Assembly: GCA_023159155.1 (NCBI GenBank)
Contig: JAJNNX010000070.1
Coordinates: 174,601 to 238,600 of the forward strand
Direction of reading: 5' to 3'
DNA length: 64,000 nt
Source: Ustulina deusta
Taxonomy: Eukaryota > Ascomycota > Sordariomycetes > Xylariales > Xylariaceae
How positions within the stretch are numbered: position 1 is the first letter of the stretch; every line of letters starts with the position of its first letter. The notes under the pieces were generated by a model. The model made no database searches. It was not told the DNA's origin and saw only the letters and a program-made list of their open reading frames with translations. Shown here piece by piece: positions 23,306 through 33,892 of this stretch. Made by a program: the position numbers and the translations under genes.

Positions 23306-24239
23306 ATATGGCTTGCTCCGGTCCGGCACTGAGAATTTCGAAAGCCGCTTTCACTGCAAGTTGGATCGTATAGACTAGTGAGTTGCGCTTCAGCGGTCCT
23401 TCCGGTCTTCATCTCATAACCCTAACCCTATTACTAATTACTAGATCCCTAATATCCGGTCGACAAGAACCGGCCAACACTAATGATATTTTTGCATACG
23501 AGCCCATCTCTCACTCCTATGATGATGCCACTGCGCGTTTTGCCAGACAGCGCCCGTCCCAATGGCTAGCCCTGAAAAGCCTGTGGGCTTGCACCTAAAT
23601 GTAGGATCTAGTGTGAGCGACCGGAACCTGCGCGCATTAGATTTCTATGAGGCATTCCTTGCGGGCACACCTCACGGTTCGTAATGTCTGTGTGTACAGA
23701 AATTCGTATTGGTAAACTGTGTGCTGGGCGAGCTTCGAAGGGGACTTACGATACGGGGACGGGAGGGTTACTGGACACTGCGGGCTCTAATTTTTTCCAC
23801 GATATGAATGCGATGTGACGTTATTTGGGCGCTTGACCTTCTTCTCTGGAGCGCCGTATATGCCTACGGATAGGATGAGGCGGAGGCATTAAAATATAAG
23901 CGTTATTCGTTAATTAATATCATTTTATATCAATTTTGGTGTGTTGTATGAGAATGTATTGAGGCGGTACCCGAACCGGATATCGAGCCAAGGCTGAAGA
24001 GCGACGAAATCACTTAGGGTTTTATATACGGCCGCTTATTGGAGGGTTGGAATTTAATAGGATTATTAGATTGGGTTTTACACGATCTAGGACCACAACA
24101 TATCTCGACATATGTATCGTCTCCTGAGGCCCCGACGCTCCGAATCGGAACGGCATCAACCCTAACGTCGAAAATCGTCTTTCGTCCTTTGTGCAACGAC
24201 CCTTGTTCCAGGACAGTTAACCTCAGCCCAGGCCCGGGC
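23306..24239. other. Intergenic region with a small A+T-rich patch
   Basis: Nothing coding is supported. A patch at about 23880-23950 is A+T-rich. A short AACCCTAACCCT run near 23419 resembles two telomere-type units but is far too short to be a telomere. Confidence 0.4.
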
Positions 24240-25479
24240 TTAGTATCGACTGCTCCTGAACTCGACGTCTCTCCTGAAGGTCCACAATGGCCCGTCGTTC
24301 GAGACGCCCTTGTAGCCTAGCACCCCCTCGATCACGGCGAGAAGTATCGTTGGCGAGAGCTCTTGGGCCGTGTACCGCGTCTCCACGGTGACCGTCAACC
24401 GGTCGTATACAACGCCGAGGCCGAATGCCGATTGATGCAACTTCACCTCGGCAAGCGGTGGCTGTGATTGGTAAGATGGGGCCGTCAGTCGCGATGAAGT
24501 CTACGGCGCTCGTGCGCAATTGGGAAAGGAGAGACTGACCCTGTTCGTGTTGTTGTAGTTCGTCCTGGCCCACTTCTTCAGGTACTCGGATAAGAATTGC
24601 AGTGTCGGGCTGTGGCTGCATTGGACCTCGGTGCTGGAGGAGTTAAAGTTACGCATGATGAGGTGGTAGGGTGGCCTGAGGAGGAGATCCTCGGGGCGGG
24701 GTATGATCTCGACGTCGGGGATCAGGTCGAACGCAGCGGGTTGCTGTGTGATGGCGGGCCGTTGGGGTATGTCGACCACGGCGGCGTTGCCCGTTCTGTT
24801 GTCAACCGCCACATCTGCCCAGTCGTCCGCTGCTGCTGCTGGTGTTGGCTCGATCTTTGCTGATGTGCTGCGCTCTTCGTTCTCGTCGAAGACCTTGAGC
24901 AAGTCTCCCGCGAAGAACGATTGCATGTAGGATTGTGACGGGATTGCGCTTTTGGGGAAAGATATTATGAAGCCTCTCAGCTGATTCGACCAGGCGATAT
25001 CGATGTCTCGGCTCTTGGATGCCTACGCATAATTACTCATGACTACGTTAATCCGGGGTGAACTCGGAGCGAGGTCGCATCACCTCGTACCTCGAGGAAA
25101 AGACGGATGTGGCTCCCTGTCTTGTCTAGGAATGTGTCTGCCCATTCTGCGTTGGCCTCGTCGTCGGCGAGGGTGGTTAGAGCGGTGCAGAATGCTTCCA
25201 CAGCTGCGGCGACGGACCGCACCAGAATCGCCTTGTCAGGGTAGAAAGAGCCTAGTTCCGTGAGGAGGAGAGGCCATTCTGGGTCGACGGAGATCCGTAC
25301 GCCTATCACCTCCTTCAGGTTCTTAATAGCCTTTTGTACCGGCGCGTCTTGGTTGTCCCAGGAGTCGCGAATGCCAGCTTGCACCTTGGTTGGACTGCAA
25401 AGGTACTGTTTGTTAGCCTTGGTTCAGTCCTTGGGAGTGTTGCTTCGTGTAAATAAATAGGCACTCACAGTCTAGACAT
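24240..25479 (-). CDS. Conserved-looking fungal protein of unknown function, 339 residues
   Basis: Four exons on the minus strand (25469-25479, 25091-25394, 24540-25022, 24240-24461) join in phase, with donors GTGAGT, GTACGA and GTCAGT and acceptors CAG, TAG and CAG. The third intron (24462-24539) has a CTGAC branch-like site near its end. The protein starts MSRLPTKVQAGIRDSWDNQD and is mainly helical in appearance. An Ala/Asp-rich linker in the middle (TPAAAADDWADVAVD) precedes a segment IPRPEDLLLRPPYHLIM. It ends LWTFRRDVEFRSSRY. It has no signal peptide and no membrane segment. I do not recognise a family. The first exon of 11 bases is short but uses a good splice pair. Intact frames through four exons argue for a real gene. 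Confidence 0.68.
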
Positions 25480-26686
25480 GATCAGGGGATCTTGACACCT
25501 CAGGTATCATGTAACGACACGGGTCAGATACGTGTTTGTCGAGTACGGTTATGTAAGGGGCTTCCGCATCCATCCACAGATGGCCTGGGAACATCGTCTT
25601 TTTACTGCCAACCCTGCACACAAGGATACACAACGTGACAGATTAGGCTTTCCGCGAGGCTTTTCATCCTACTCTCCGGTACAGAGATAGCTTGTACTAA
25701 ATATGCAGGGGAAGCGCTATACACAATCCTGCCAAGCTTCAGCCCAAGGTCCGGTACTATTGGCGGTGTTGGCGGCCAACAGACGCGATTCTTTTTAGCG
25801 CTAACAACTCGTGTGTTTGAAAGAATTATTATGAGCTTCTCGCCTCAGGGTTCCGGCTCCGTCGCTGAGCTTCACTCGGCAGCATAATGGCCCGGCTTAG
25901 TGTACTTGGGTGCGGAGACTCGGTGTGAAGTCGACGCGGCGCACATTCCAGTCCAACCGCTCGGCGCTTGTGGAGTATAGGGCGAGCGTTTGAGATAATC
26001 AGCGGCTGAAGTTAGACTCAGGAACAGAGCGGTCGGCGTGGGGTTAGCAGAAAACTAATGCCCTGTTTGGAATCGAGCCCAACTCACTCGTGTAGATAGC
26101 TCACCACGTCGATACTAGAAGCTTGTATTCAACTTTTCAACAGACGTCGCATTCCGAATCGTAGTAGTAATGCTTGCTCACGATGGTATGCATATCTTAC
26201 GATTTTCCCCAAGTCAAGTCGTTTAGAGTATGGAATCATCTCATATCGCTCCCCTGGAGCTTGAAAGCGATGTTCTTTTGTTTTGGAGTAATCTCCTACG
26301 GCTTCCGAAGAATGAAATAATTTATTGACACGCAGTCATCTGTGGGACTTTCTGTTGGACAATAGGCCCTGAAACCCCGGATAATTACAACATGGAACAG
26401 AAATATGCATTTGCGCTAGACGAGTAGACTGCCAGGCTGACTGGCGAAGGATCCTAAGTGACACTCACACCGCTAGGGCTGAAAGCAAGGTTGACCACAC
26501 AACCAGGGATAACTTCCGGATAGCTTCAAAGCCAAGTCGAAACGGCAAGGGCTAAAATTCGCGTTAGCGCTAGCGTTAGCATTCGCATTAGCTGAGGCTA
26601 ATGAAGGCCAGGTCATAAAGAGGTAATACCCTAGAGATGGGGATAATAGCTAGTCAATGAGGGCAAAAAGACATTACAATACTAAG
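25480..26686. other. Intergenic region between two divergent unknown genes
   Basis: About 1.2 kb. A short hexamer-like tract built on GCGTTAGC/GCATTAGC lies at about 26557-26592. No gene is supported. Confidence 0.4.
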
Positions 26687-26694
26687 TATATAAG
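26687..26694 (+). promoter_or_regulatory. Possible TATA box of the 312-residue unknown gene
   Basis: TATATAAG lies 139 bases upstream of the ATG at 26833 in an otherwise C/T-rich leader. Confidence 0.4.
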
Positions 26695-26832
26695 TCGTCG
26701 CTTGGACCTGGTGTTCCATTATAATTGATGATCTATCATAGCACAACAAGCCCTTCAATCCTTACTTCCCCCCGCGAATTTCAACTCGCTTCCACAACTT
26801 CTCCGAAGATTCACCTTCCATTCCCTTTCAAC

Positions 26833-27943
26833 ATGTCTGTCCCCCCAGTCGCGAAGCTGCCTCTGGCTGTTCGCAAGAGCGGTTAGTTGACCCCATCTTA
26901 ATCTTTGGACAGGAACGCCAATACTAACGATCCTAGTGAGGGATGATTGGGATGCTAAGAAAGAAGAGCTTGCGGCAAAGTTTTCCCAAACCCTAGGTGT
27001 TGAGTGGACAATCGATGTCAACCCCAACCAGATCTATGCCTATGCCACGGAAGACAAGCGTTATGCAAGGGAGAACCTGGGCGCCTGCATTCACAGGTGA
27101 GTATTATTGAATACGTCGTCTTTTGTGGCTACCCAAGATATTAATACTATGCTTAGCTACTTCGATGGTGCCTCTAGTAGGTTGGACGAGTTCAAAGATT
27201 ATTTTAAGGAGGACGGCGTGAACGAGCTTAACAGCATCTGCCACGCCCACGTCTTAACGTTGGATATCGACGACCAGAAGCGATTCAGTTATAGCGGCTG
27301 TGACGTTATCGACGGCAAGCTTCGCCTCCTATTTGGCGCAGATGGCCTGGGCAGCAACATATCGTCGTGCCTAGACCGCAACGTCCTGACGAAGGCGCTC
27401 AACGACGCGCCCGCACCGGAAGACGCCGTCATGAGCTTCAATGCCCGCACGAGCATTCGCCTAGAATACGACGCCAAGATCGACCCGATCCGGGAGCGCA
27501 TCGCCGAGCTTGTGGCCAACCCCGACATCAAGCTGAGCCCGAACTTCGAGGACAACTTCGCCAAGCTCTTGGCCGAGAGCAAGGTTAAGAAAACGAGCCT
27601 GAACAAAGACTGGGAAGGGTACGTTGGTGGCTGGACCAAGTCATACTTTGAAGGCCTGGTGAGCCAGCTCCAGTGGCAGAAATTCGAGGACGACGAGCTT
27701 TTGCAGGAGGGCTTTAATGAGGTGATTGAGAAGGGCGAGGTCGCGTTCAGGATCGTCGATAAGCTCCAGAACGATTCATATAACGAGTCCGTCATTGAGG
27801 ATGGCGTTCTCTATCTCCAGGTAAGATCCTTTCATCGCCGCTTGGGTTTTCATCCTGGGCTAACATGGTATTGGCAGACCACTCCTAAGACATGGGGGAC
27901 GAACATAGACAGCACTGCCCAGAAGTTGCTCGATATTTTGTAA
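26833..27943 (+). CDS. Fungal protein of unknown function, 312 residues
   Basis: Four exons (26833-26881, 26937-27096, 27157-27820, 27878-27943) join in phase with canonical GT-AG introns of 55, 60 and 57 bases. The first intron has a CTAAC-type branch site just before its acceptor. The protein begins MSVPPVAKLPLAVRKSV, contains an aromatic-rich segment IYAYATEDKRYARENL, and a Lys/Glu-rich helical second half (DWEGYVGGWTKSYFEGL). It ends TAQKLLDIL. There is no signal peptide, membrane helix or familiar enzymatic motif. C-ending codon preference and clean introns indicate a genuine, expressed gene. I do not recognise the family. Confidence 0.78.
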
Positions 27944-28908
27944 ATGGGGTAAGCATTTACTTCGTTTAGTACAGCTGCGTGAGGGACGCGCACATGAGGG
28001 TTGCGCATATGAGGGATTTTACTTGTCTTCGACAACTAGTTGTTCTACCTCCAGATGTCTTGGATTATTTCCTCAAGCCGCATTTTCTAAAATCAAGAGT
28101 ATAGAATTGTCAGGGGACTATATCCCACCTATCCTATGGAAGTGGACATAATGGGATTCTGTATTTATATATATATGAGTGACCCCCTGAGGTATTTGGG
28201 AGGGTTCAGGAATCAATTGGCCACTTTATTGTGTCCTAACTACGATCTACCTACTCCCTGACTGTGAACGAGTCTATCTATTCACTCTTGGACCAATCCA
28301 CCCGACAAGAATGTACCTAACGCCAGGACGAAAACAGGGCGCGGCAAATTTGGCATCATACAGCAGTCTCTCAAATAGCCCTTCATAAAGACGCGGATAA
28401 AAGAGCCCATAGAGAAGTTAACGAAATAGTACGAAATGATCAGCTAAGCGCCCCATGCCGATTCCTTGGGCAATTTGGTGATGCTCTTGAGTACTAGCAA
28501 GGATATCAAAACACAGCTCTACTCTGTGCAGCGAGGTGTCGAGAACCTACAAATGCTCGTCAGAAGTCGACGCCGAGTGCGCCATCGTGTTCTGGATTTC
28601 TTTCTGAAGGTAGGGTGTGATACATAGTGTATGTGCATAAGCGCGCCGCCAAGGATGTCCTCACACTCCTTGCCGACAATCACCAGCGTTTCCGGTCCGC
28701 TGCTGCTTAGTAGCTCGCTGATTATACTGTTACGTCGTGTCTCAGAGTGACGCTTGGTTAATGACATTGCATACATGACCAGACAAGAGGTCACCTCATT
28801 CTAACGTATTTTCAATTCGGCTTCGTCTGATGCCACGAATGACCCCGCATTCTCCGATCTTGTGCTTCATCAAGCTAGCAGAAAGTCCCATTGCACCAAA
28901 CTTTCAGT
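27944..28908. other. Intergenic region upstream of HET-1
   Basis: Nearly 1 kb. A minus-strand frame at 28519-28794 lacks motifs. The HET-1 promoter should lie here, and an upstream non-identified HET-1 exon is possible because ttcag directly precedes the ATG at 28909. Confidence 0.4.
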
Positions 28909-31371
28909 ATGTGCAGAGACGATGGCGAAGAATACAATTTCTCCGAATGTGGCAACACGCCTATTATAGAGTATACATGTCGAGACAAAAGTCCGGAAGT
29001 TTTTCGGATGTGCATTGATACTCCTTTCTGCATGAAGGACACAGGCGAGGGGAATAAATGCACAAATGAAATGCTAATCAAGGACGCCGGCCTTGATTCC
29101 ACAGACATCGAAAATGAAGCCTTCTTCCACTATAGATACACCTTGGAATCTGAGCGTCGCTCGCCCGCTCCAGGTAAGGATGCAAGCAGGGGAGAGATCG
29201 AGTACCTCCATAAGGATTGGGACGCCGGCGATCAAATTCGCTGCCACGGAACCATGGTGATGTCTGCAATGCTACCGGTCATTACGGCTTCGCGTATCCG
29301 GTTCTGCGAAGCCGAAACTTGTGCGGCAAGGAAGGCATTGGTAGGAGCCTCGGCGCCTCCCTGCCGATGGCGAGCCTTCAAAGAGTTGGTTCTGCAAGCT
29401 CTAGCTTGCTGGATGCCTAACCTGATACAAGTTCTCACGCCTAATATCACGTCTGTCGGCAAATTTCCACCGCGTTTCTCCTGTGTCGATGTTCATGGTT
29501 GCCTAGACCTCCTGCACTGGGCGCACCGAGTCTTCTTCGGCCACCTCACGTCTTGGAGGGGTCATGTGTGGTTCAAAGTCGGCATGGAGTTGGGTATCGC
29601 CAAGTTTGCCAGTGGCTACGAGACAAGTACAGTCACCGCTGCTCGCAAATGCCGTGCTCGTGGGTTCTGCCCTAACAGGCTGTGGAATGTCGCTCTGCAG
29701 GCCACATACGGCGTGGCAGAGCTTCTGCCCCTCGCCCGCATGGCTATCGAGCATGGAAATACTGCACAAAATGGCAATCACCTCAACTGCACAGAGCAAC
29801 TCTGCTTGTACAGCCACGAAAACAGTACAGTAGTAAAGCAAGCTCATAAGTGTTCGGCAGGGGTCTGCAATAATGAGACGCGGTTTCCATCAAATATCGT
29901 AAACGATGTGTTTGCAAGAGACTTGCGATCGTCTGAAAGCTCTGCGTTACATCAATGGTGCCAGAGTGCTTGGCGCATACGGCCATCGGCAGGATCGATG
30001 GCTCTCTGCGACTCTAATGAGCCATATTTAGCTATCTCACATGTCTGGAGGGATGGAACAGGTGGTGGGATGAAGGATGCAGGTGTGGTCAATACGTGCC
30101 TTTTCGATTTCTTCGCTGAGCTTGCCACTGGCTTGGGGTGCGTGGGGATTTGGTGGGACGCAATTTGCCTTCCTACGGGACGAAATGAAAAGAAACGAGC
30201 AATGAACATCATGCTCGCCAACTATGAAAAAGCTGCCGTAACGATCGTGCACGATAGCGAGCTACTTGAATACGAATGGAGGGAGGACGGCAGTCCCGCC
30301 GTTGCCCTCGTGTTATCCGCCTGGTTCACTAGGGGTTGGACTGCAGCGGAACTATTCGCATCCAAGTCGCACCCGGTGAAAGTCCTCTTCAAAAACCCTG
30401 TTAAGGACGGGCCGCCCGTTTTGAAAGATCTCGACACTGAGATTCTTACTAACGACCGGCCGTGGCAATATGGGACGGCGGGCCATGATGAAAATGGGCA
30501 TGACCGACTGTGCAGCCCTCCACAGCAGGGCCATTTCATTGCCACAAGTATCATAAGGCAATTGCGGAAAGGCGAAACGCCGCCACGGCTACGTGATCTA
30601 TTGGGACTTCTTCGGTCCAGGACAACGTCATGGGCCCGAGACAGACTCATTATACCGGGGTTGATGTGTCTTCCTTCTTTCCAGTTTGACTCAACGGCAT
30701 CCATCCCGGCGATCACGCAGCAGCTGCTGAAGCATTTTGGTGAGTTAGAACTGAGGGATCTCTTCCATAACGAGATCCCCATTGCGCCGTACGGGCCTTG
30801 GTCGTGGTGTCCTCCGTCGATCTTCGACTTCGGTCAGACCCGTGACGCTTTCACCAACGACCCCAGTATGATATGCTTCATTAACCAGGATGGACTGTTT
30901 CGATGTAAAGTACATGCAGTCCAACTTTTGGATGAAGATCTGATCATCCCATGCAGTTCCCATTCGGCAGTCTTATCCCGTATTTCCGTGGCTTTGGCCA
31001 ACCGAGGTCATTGTGTGTTGCTGGTGGATCCGTGGCCGAAAGTCGGCCGTGGGTTCGGCCAAATGCAATTCATACTTGCCAACCCGGTCGGAGTTGATCC
31101 CCCAGGTGCTGATGGAAGCAGTGTATTAAGGTGCAGATGGGTAGGGATGGTATCTCTCGCATTGGCATCCATCAACCCGCGCATACCGGAGCAGTCAAAG
31201 AGCATCGCCGTAGACATAAGAAAGGTTTGGCATATCACTTGCGAGTTTGGCAGCGATGTGGACGCTGAAGGTGAGCCGTTACCTAGCATACTAGTGATAA
31301 AAGCAGGCGAGTCCGCAGCAGCAGCTCAGCGGAATTTCAAGGGAAGTCCACAAATCATTAACAATATGTAA
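28909..31371 (+). CDS. HET-domain protein (HET-1) with Cys/His-rich N-terminal region
   Basis: The frame from the ATG at 28909 gives 820 residues and is open six codons further upstream. The heterokaryon-incompatibility (HET) domain spans about residues 373-480: YLAISHVW, IWWDAICLPT, a NYEKAAVTIVHD segment and SAWFTRGWTAAEL. HET domains trigger cell death when genetically different hyphae fuse. N-terminal to it are two cysteine groups conserved in the paralogue at 33893-36895: C133-x4-C-x13-C152, and C294-x4-C-x3-H303-x9-H313-x-C315-x4-C320 around HENSTVVKQAHKC, which could bind a metal. The C-terminal 340 residues (TTSWARDR, GPWSWCPPSIFDFGQ) also match the paralogue, but this copy ends about 160 residues earlier. 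The convergent membrane-protein gene begins its 3' end only 105 bases downstream. The true N-terminus may include an unseen exon. Confidence 0.88.
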   Translation: MCRDDGEEYNFSECGNTPIIEYTCRDKSPEVFRMCIDTPFCMKDTGEGNKCTNEMLIKDAGLDSTDIENEAFFHYRYTLESERRSPAPGKDASRGEIEYLHKDWDAGDQIRCHGTMVMSAMLPVITASRIRFCEAETCAARKALVGASAPPCRWRAFKELVLQALACWMPNLIQVLTPNITSVGKFPPRFSCVDVHGCLDLLHWAHRVFFGHLTSWRGHVWFKVGMELGIAKFASGYETSTVTAARKCRARGFCPNRLWNVALQATYGVAELLPLARMAIEHGNTAQNGNHLNCTEQLCLYSHENSTVVKQAHKCSAGVCNNETRFPSNIVNDVFARDLRSSESSALHQWCQSAWRIRPSAGSMALCDSNEPYLAISHVWRDGTGGGMKDAGVVNTCLFDFFAELATGLGCVGIWWDAICLPTGRNEKKRAMNIMLANYEKAAVTIVHDSELLEYEWREDGSPAVALVLSAWFTRGWTAAELFASKSHPVKVLFKNPVKDGPPVLKDLDTEILTNDRPWQYGTAGHDENGHDRLCSPPQQGHFIATSIIRQLRKGETPPRLRDLLGLLRSRTTSWARDRLIIPGLMCLPSFQFDSTASIPAITQQLLKHFGELELRDLFHNEIPIAPYGPWSWCPPSIFDFGQTRDAFTNDPSMICFINQDGLFRCKVHAVQLLDEDLIIPCSSHSAVLSRISVALANRGHCVLLVDPWPKVGRGFGQMQFILANPVGVDPPGADGSSVLRCRWVGMVSLALASINPRIPEQSKSIAVDIRKVWHITCEFGSDVDAEGEPLPSILVIKAGESAAAAQRNFKGSPQIINNM

Positions 31372-31476
31372 TTGGCTAAGCGGCACCCGGCTGAAAATAT
31401 CTGATTAGACTTTCCCCCACGAGTTTTAGGGTTTGCGTGTTGATATTGTTGCTCAATCTTGGAAAACTACCTATCA

Positions 31477-32883
31477 TTAAACTTCGTCTGATTTACGATC
31501 TCGTGCTCGTCCCGGCAATTTCGCCTCCTCTTTAATCTTTGTAGCTAGGTAAATCCCCTCGAGGACATGAGGTGCCCAGAACTCATTTTTATATTCTTCT
31601 TTCCACTCCGCGTCTGGGGCAATGCTTTCTGGCACCGTTGTTTTCCTGGGCGGGGAATGTCCAATGACACTATTCATAGCTTCTAAAGTGGCCTTCTCCC
31701 ACTTAGTTCGTGCTGGGCCTTCCACGAGAATCGGATCGATCCACTTCATGGCCTCGGCTGCGAATTTGTCTCTGTCTTCCTTGTTTCCCCCCGGCAGCAG
31801 AGCAAACGTATCAGGGTTGAGCGCAATGATTGTGTTGAGAAGTGCCCGCCGAGAACTCAACGTGGTACGGTAGCGTTCGATCTTAATGCCGGCATACGAC
31901 TTCATCCATTGTTTAGCGCCTTTCTCAGGTGGCATCACATAGGCTTGCATGAATATGCAGAAAGAAATCCAAAAGGTAATGAAATATGCATTCCAGTCCT
32001 TTATCGCTGCCGCTCCGAGAGCGATCGCCCACTGACCCAAGATGAGCACCCTCAGAATCATGCGAAGGCCAGCGGTGACAAGCGGCCTCTTTACGGAGCC
32101 CTGAGGCTTCAGCGGTCTGTTGAGCAAAGAGTTGACGATAGTGGACTCCCCGTAGAATGCGACCCAGTCGGTCGTGTTCTCATGTTCAGCAACTAGGACC
32201 AAGCGATTCCATCTAGTTGGTTTCTCCACGAGCAGGCACCGGGGATTGCTCCCGTGAAGCATGAAAACGACGACGCCTGTAATAGGCATGAGAACTTGGA
32301 ATGCTAATGATAGCCAGGTTCGCAGTATGCCACTCATCACAACCATCCCGAGTAGCACTACCCAGCCACACATATGCGGCCATCTCATTCGCATGGATGG
32401 TAGGAGAATGCGCCGCGGCCAAGATGATGAGATGTCAGGTCTATGGGGGGGATGGAGACGCGAAACGTGAATGATTTCGAGGTTCTGAAGCCTGGCGTCA
32501 TAACTGTTCATATTGCCGTGCAGATTTTCGATAATCGTGGCAGGATGGGCTCGAAGACACATACGAATAGTCTCAGGGTTGCTGACATAATACCGACTAC
32601 CATAGCGACCGTCGAGGCCCAATAGGCCAATGCTATTGCCAAAACGATCCAAGTAACAGTGAGGGTACGTGGGGTTGTCGTTGGACAATAGGAGTCGGCT
32701 TCCGGCGGGTGTGATCGGAGAGTTCCACAACGCAGCGTACCCTGCGAGCTGGTATATATGCAGTTTCGGTGGTAGATCTATGAACTCGACAACAGCAGAG
32801 AGTGGGAGTATACCAGCCAACTCTGCTACCCAGCCATTCCGACTCAGGATGGCAGCCAGTTCGTGGATGGCCGATGCGAACAT
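31477..32883 (-). CDS. Four-TM membrane protein (MEM-1) paired with a HET gene, unknown family
   Basis: A single-exon minus-strand frame gives 468 residues. Hydrophobic segments at about 171-188, 191-209, 278-295 and 298-317 predict four membrane passes. A soluble N-terminal domain of about 165 residues precedes them and a polar C-terminal tail follows. It is clearly homologous to the protein at 37454-38812. Shared blocks include LAGILPLSA, SPITPAGSRLLLS (PVTPSGSRLLLS in the partner), an NPETIRMCL block, AFYGESTIVNSLLN, LVLGQW-type sequence before the third helix, and LSSRRALLNT followed by ALNPD. I do not recognise a named family and see no catalytic motif. It is convergent with HET-1 (3' ends 105 bases apart) and divergent from HET-2. 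A role as partner or regulator of the HET protein is inferred only from the repeated pairing. Confidence 0.85.
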   Translation of the reverse strand: MFASAIHELAAILSRNGWVAELAGILPLSAVVEFIDLPPKLHIYQLAGYAALWNSPITPAGSRLLLSNDNPTYPHCYLDRFGNSIGLLGLDGRYGSRYYVSNPETIRMCLRAHPATIIENLHGNMNSYDARLQNLEIIHVSRLHPPHRPDISSSWPRRILLPSMRMRWPHMCGWVVLLGMVVMSGILRTWLSLAFQVLMPITGVVVFMLHGSNPRCLLVEKPTRWNRLVLVAEHENTTDWVAFYGESTIVNSLLNRPLKPQGSVKRPLVTAGLRMILRVLILGQWAIALGAAAIKDWNAYFITFWISFCIFMQAYVMPPEKGAKQWMKSYAGIKIERYRTTLSSRRALLNTIIALNPDTFALLPGGNKEDRDKFAAEAMKWIDPILVEGPARTKWEKATLEAMNSVIGHSPPRKTTVPESIAPDAEWKEEYKNEFWAPHVLEGIYLATKIKEEAKLPGRARDRKSDEV

Positions 32884-33892
32884 AGCGGCTGATGTGTACC
32901 GCGCGATGAAGATATGGAGGAAAAGATAACGCTGAAGGAGGGGTTGCTAGCCATGATATTATCCTCCTGGGACCCCTACCATTTCACAATGCGTAATTCG
33001 ACGAACCACTTCGCATGAGACAGCCATAGCGATGCGAGAGAGTATGCAAGGGGAGTCAGCTAGGTCTCCAGCCGCAATTTTCTAATAGCCTACGAGGGAA
33101 AGGTGTCAGCTGATGTCTGCACCTCACTTGGAAGCAGAAAACGTTTTATCTTACTCAAACCTCGGACTTCTTCTTATTCCACTTAGAAGTCAGTGAAGGA
33201 AGACGGAATGAAACTGATCGATGTACACAAGATTCCACTTTGGAGCGTGACTTGGAATAGTTAGTAGTGGGGGATAAGTTACAAGCATTCTAGGGGATTA
33301 GTATACATACATAAGTAGGTACTTAAAGTAGTAAGGCAGGACTCTTGCCCCTGTAACTATAATAACGGACCAGGTTTTGTGGGTGGCGTTGCGCTCCGTC
33401 CCTAGCTCACATCCCGTCAGATTCCCGCCTATTATTAGGTAGATGGACTAGGATTCTAATCCATCATGGAATTTATGCATATTGTCTTTCCACTTATCAG
33501 CTATCGTTTGCAGCTTGCATTAGAATCCTCCAATGATTTGTTGTCTCAAGATCAAAACGTTGAGTTGGGCCGTCATGTTGTTGGATTTGGTATATACAAG
33601 TAGCTACTATGTAAGAGGAGTGGTGGGAGCCTTCGGAATTCTCACAGACCTGACTAAGGTGCTTGATTGGTCGGCTGCTCGTACCTAGGAGCAGTATGTG
33701 GGGAGATCACCGGGGGTGACGGAAGCATTGGGGCTTAGCGACGTGGCTTAGCGAGTGTGGCTAGGGCACCTCCACTGGAGAGCTTGGACATGAAGACCGT
33801 ACTGTGAGGAAAATACAGCGCACAGACAGAACAATGAACAAGGCGATCTTGACAGCAATACACGGCACGCTCTACATGACTATATCTGACAC
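32884..33892. promoter_or_regulatory. Divergent promoter region between MEM-1 and HET-2
   Basis: About 1 kb separates the 5' ends of a membrane-protein gene and a HET gene transcribed away from each other, so both promoters must lie here. No TATA box is obvious near either start. No gene is supported. A few TAGGTA-type motifs occur near 33300. Confidence 0.45.

Noticed and set aside
23415..23430. AACCCTAACCCT telomere-like units
   Set aside because: Only about two units. Too short for an interstitial telomere array.
28519..28794. Minus-strand frame upstream of HET-1
   Set aside because: No recognisable motif, no splice continuity and no counterpart beside HET-2.
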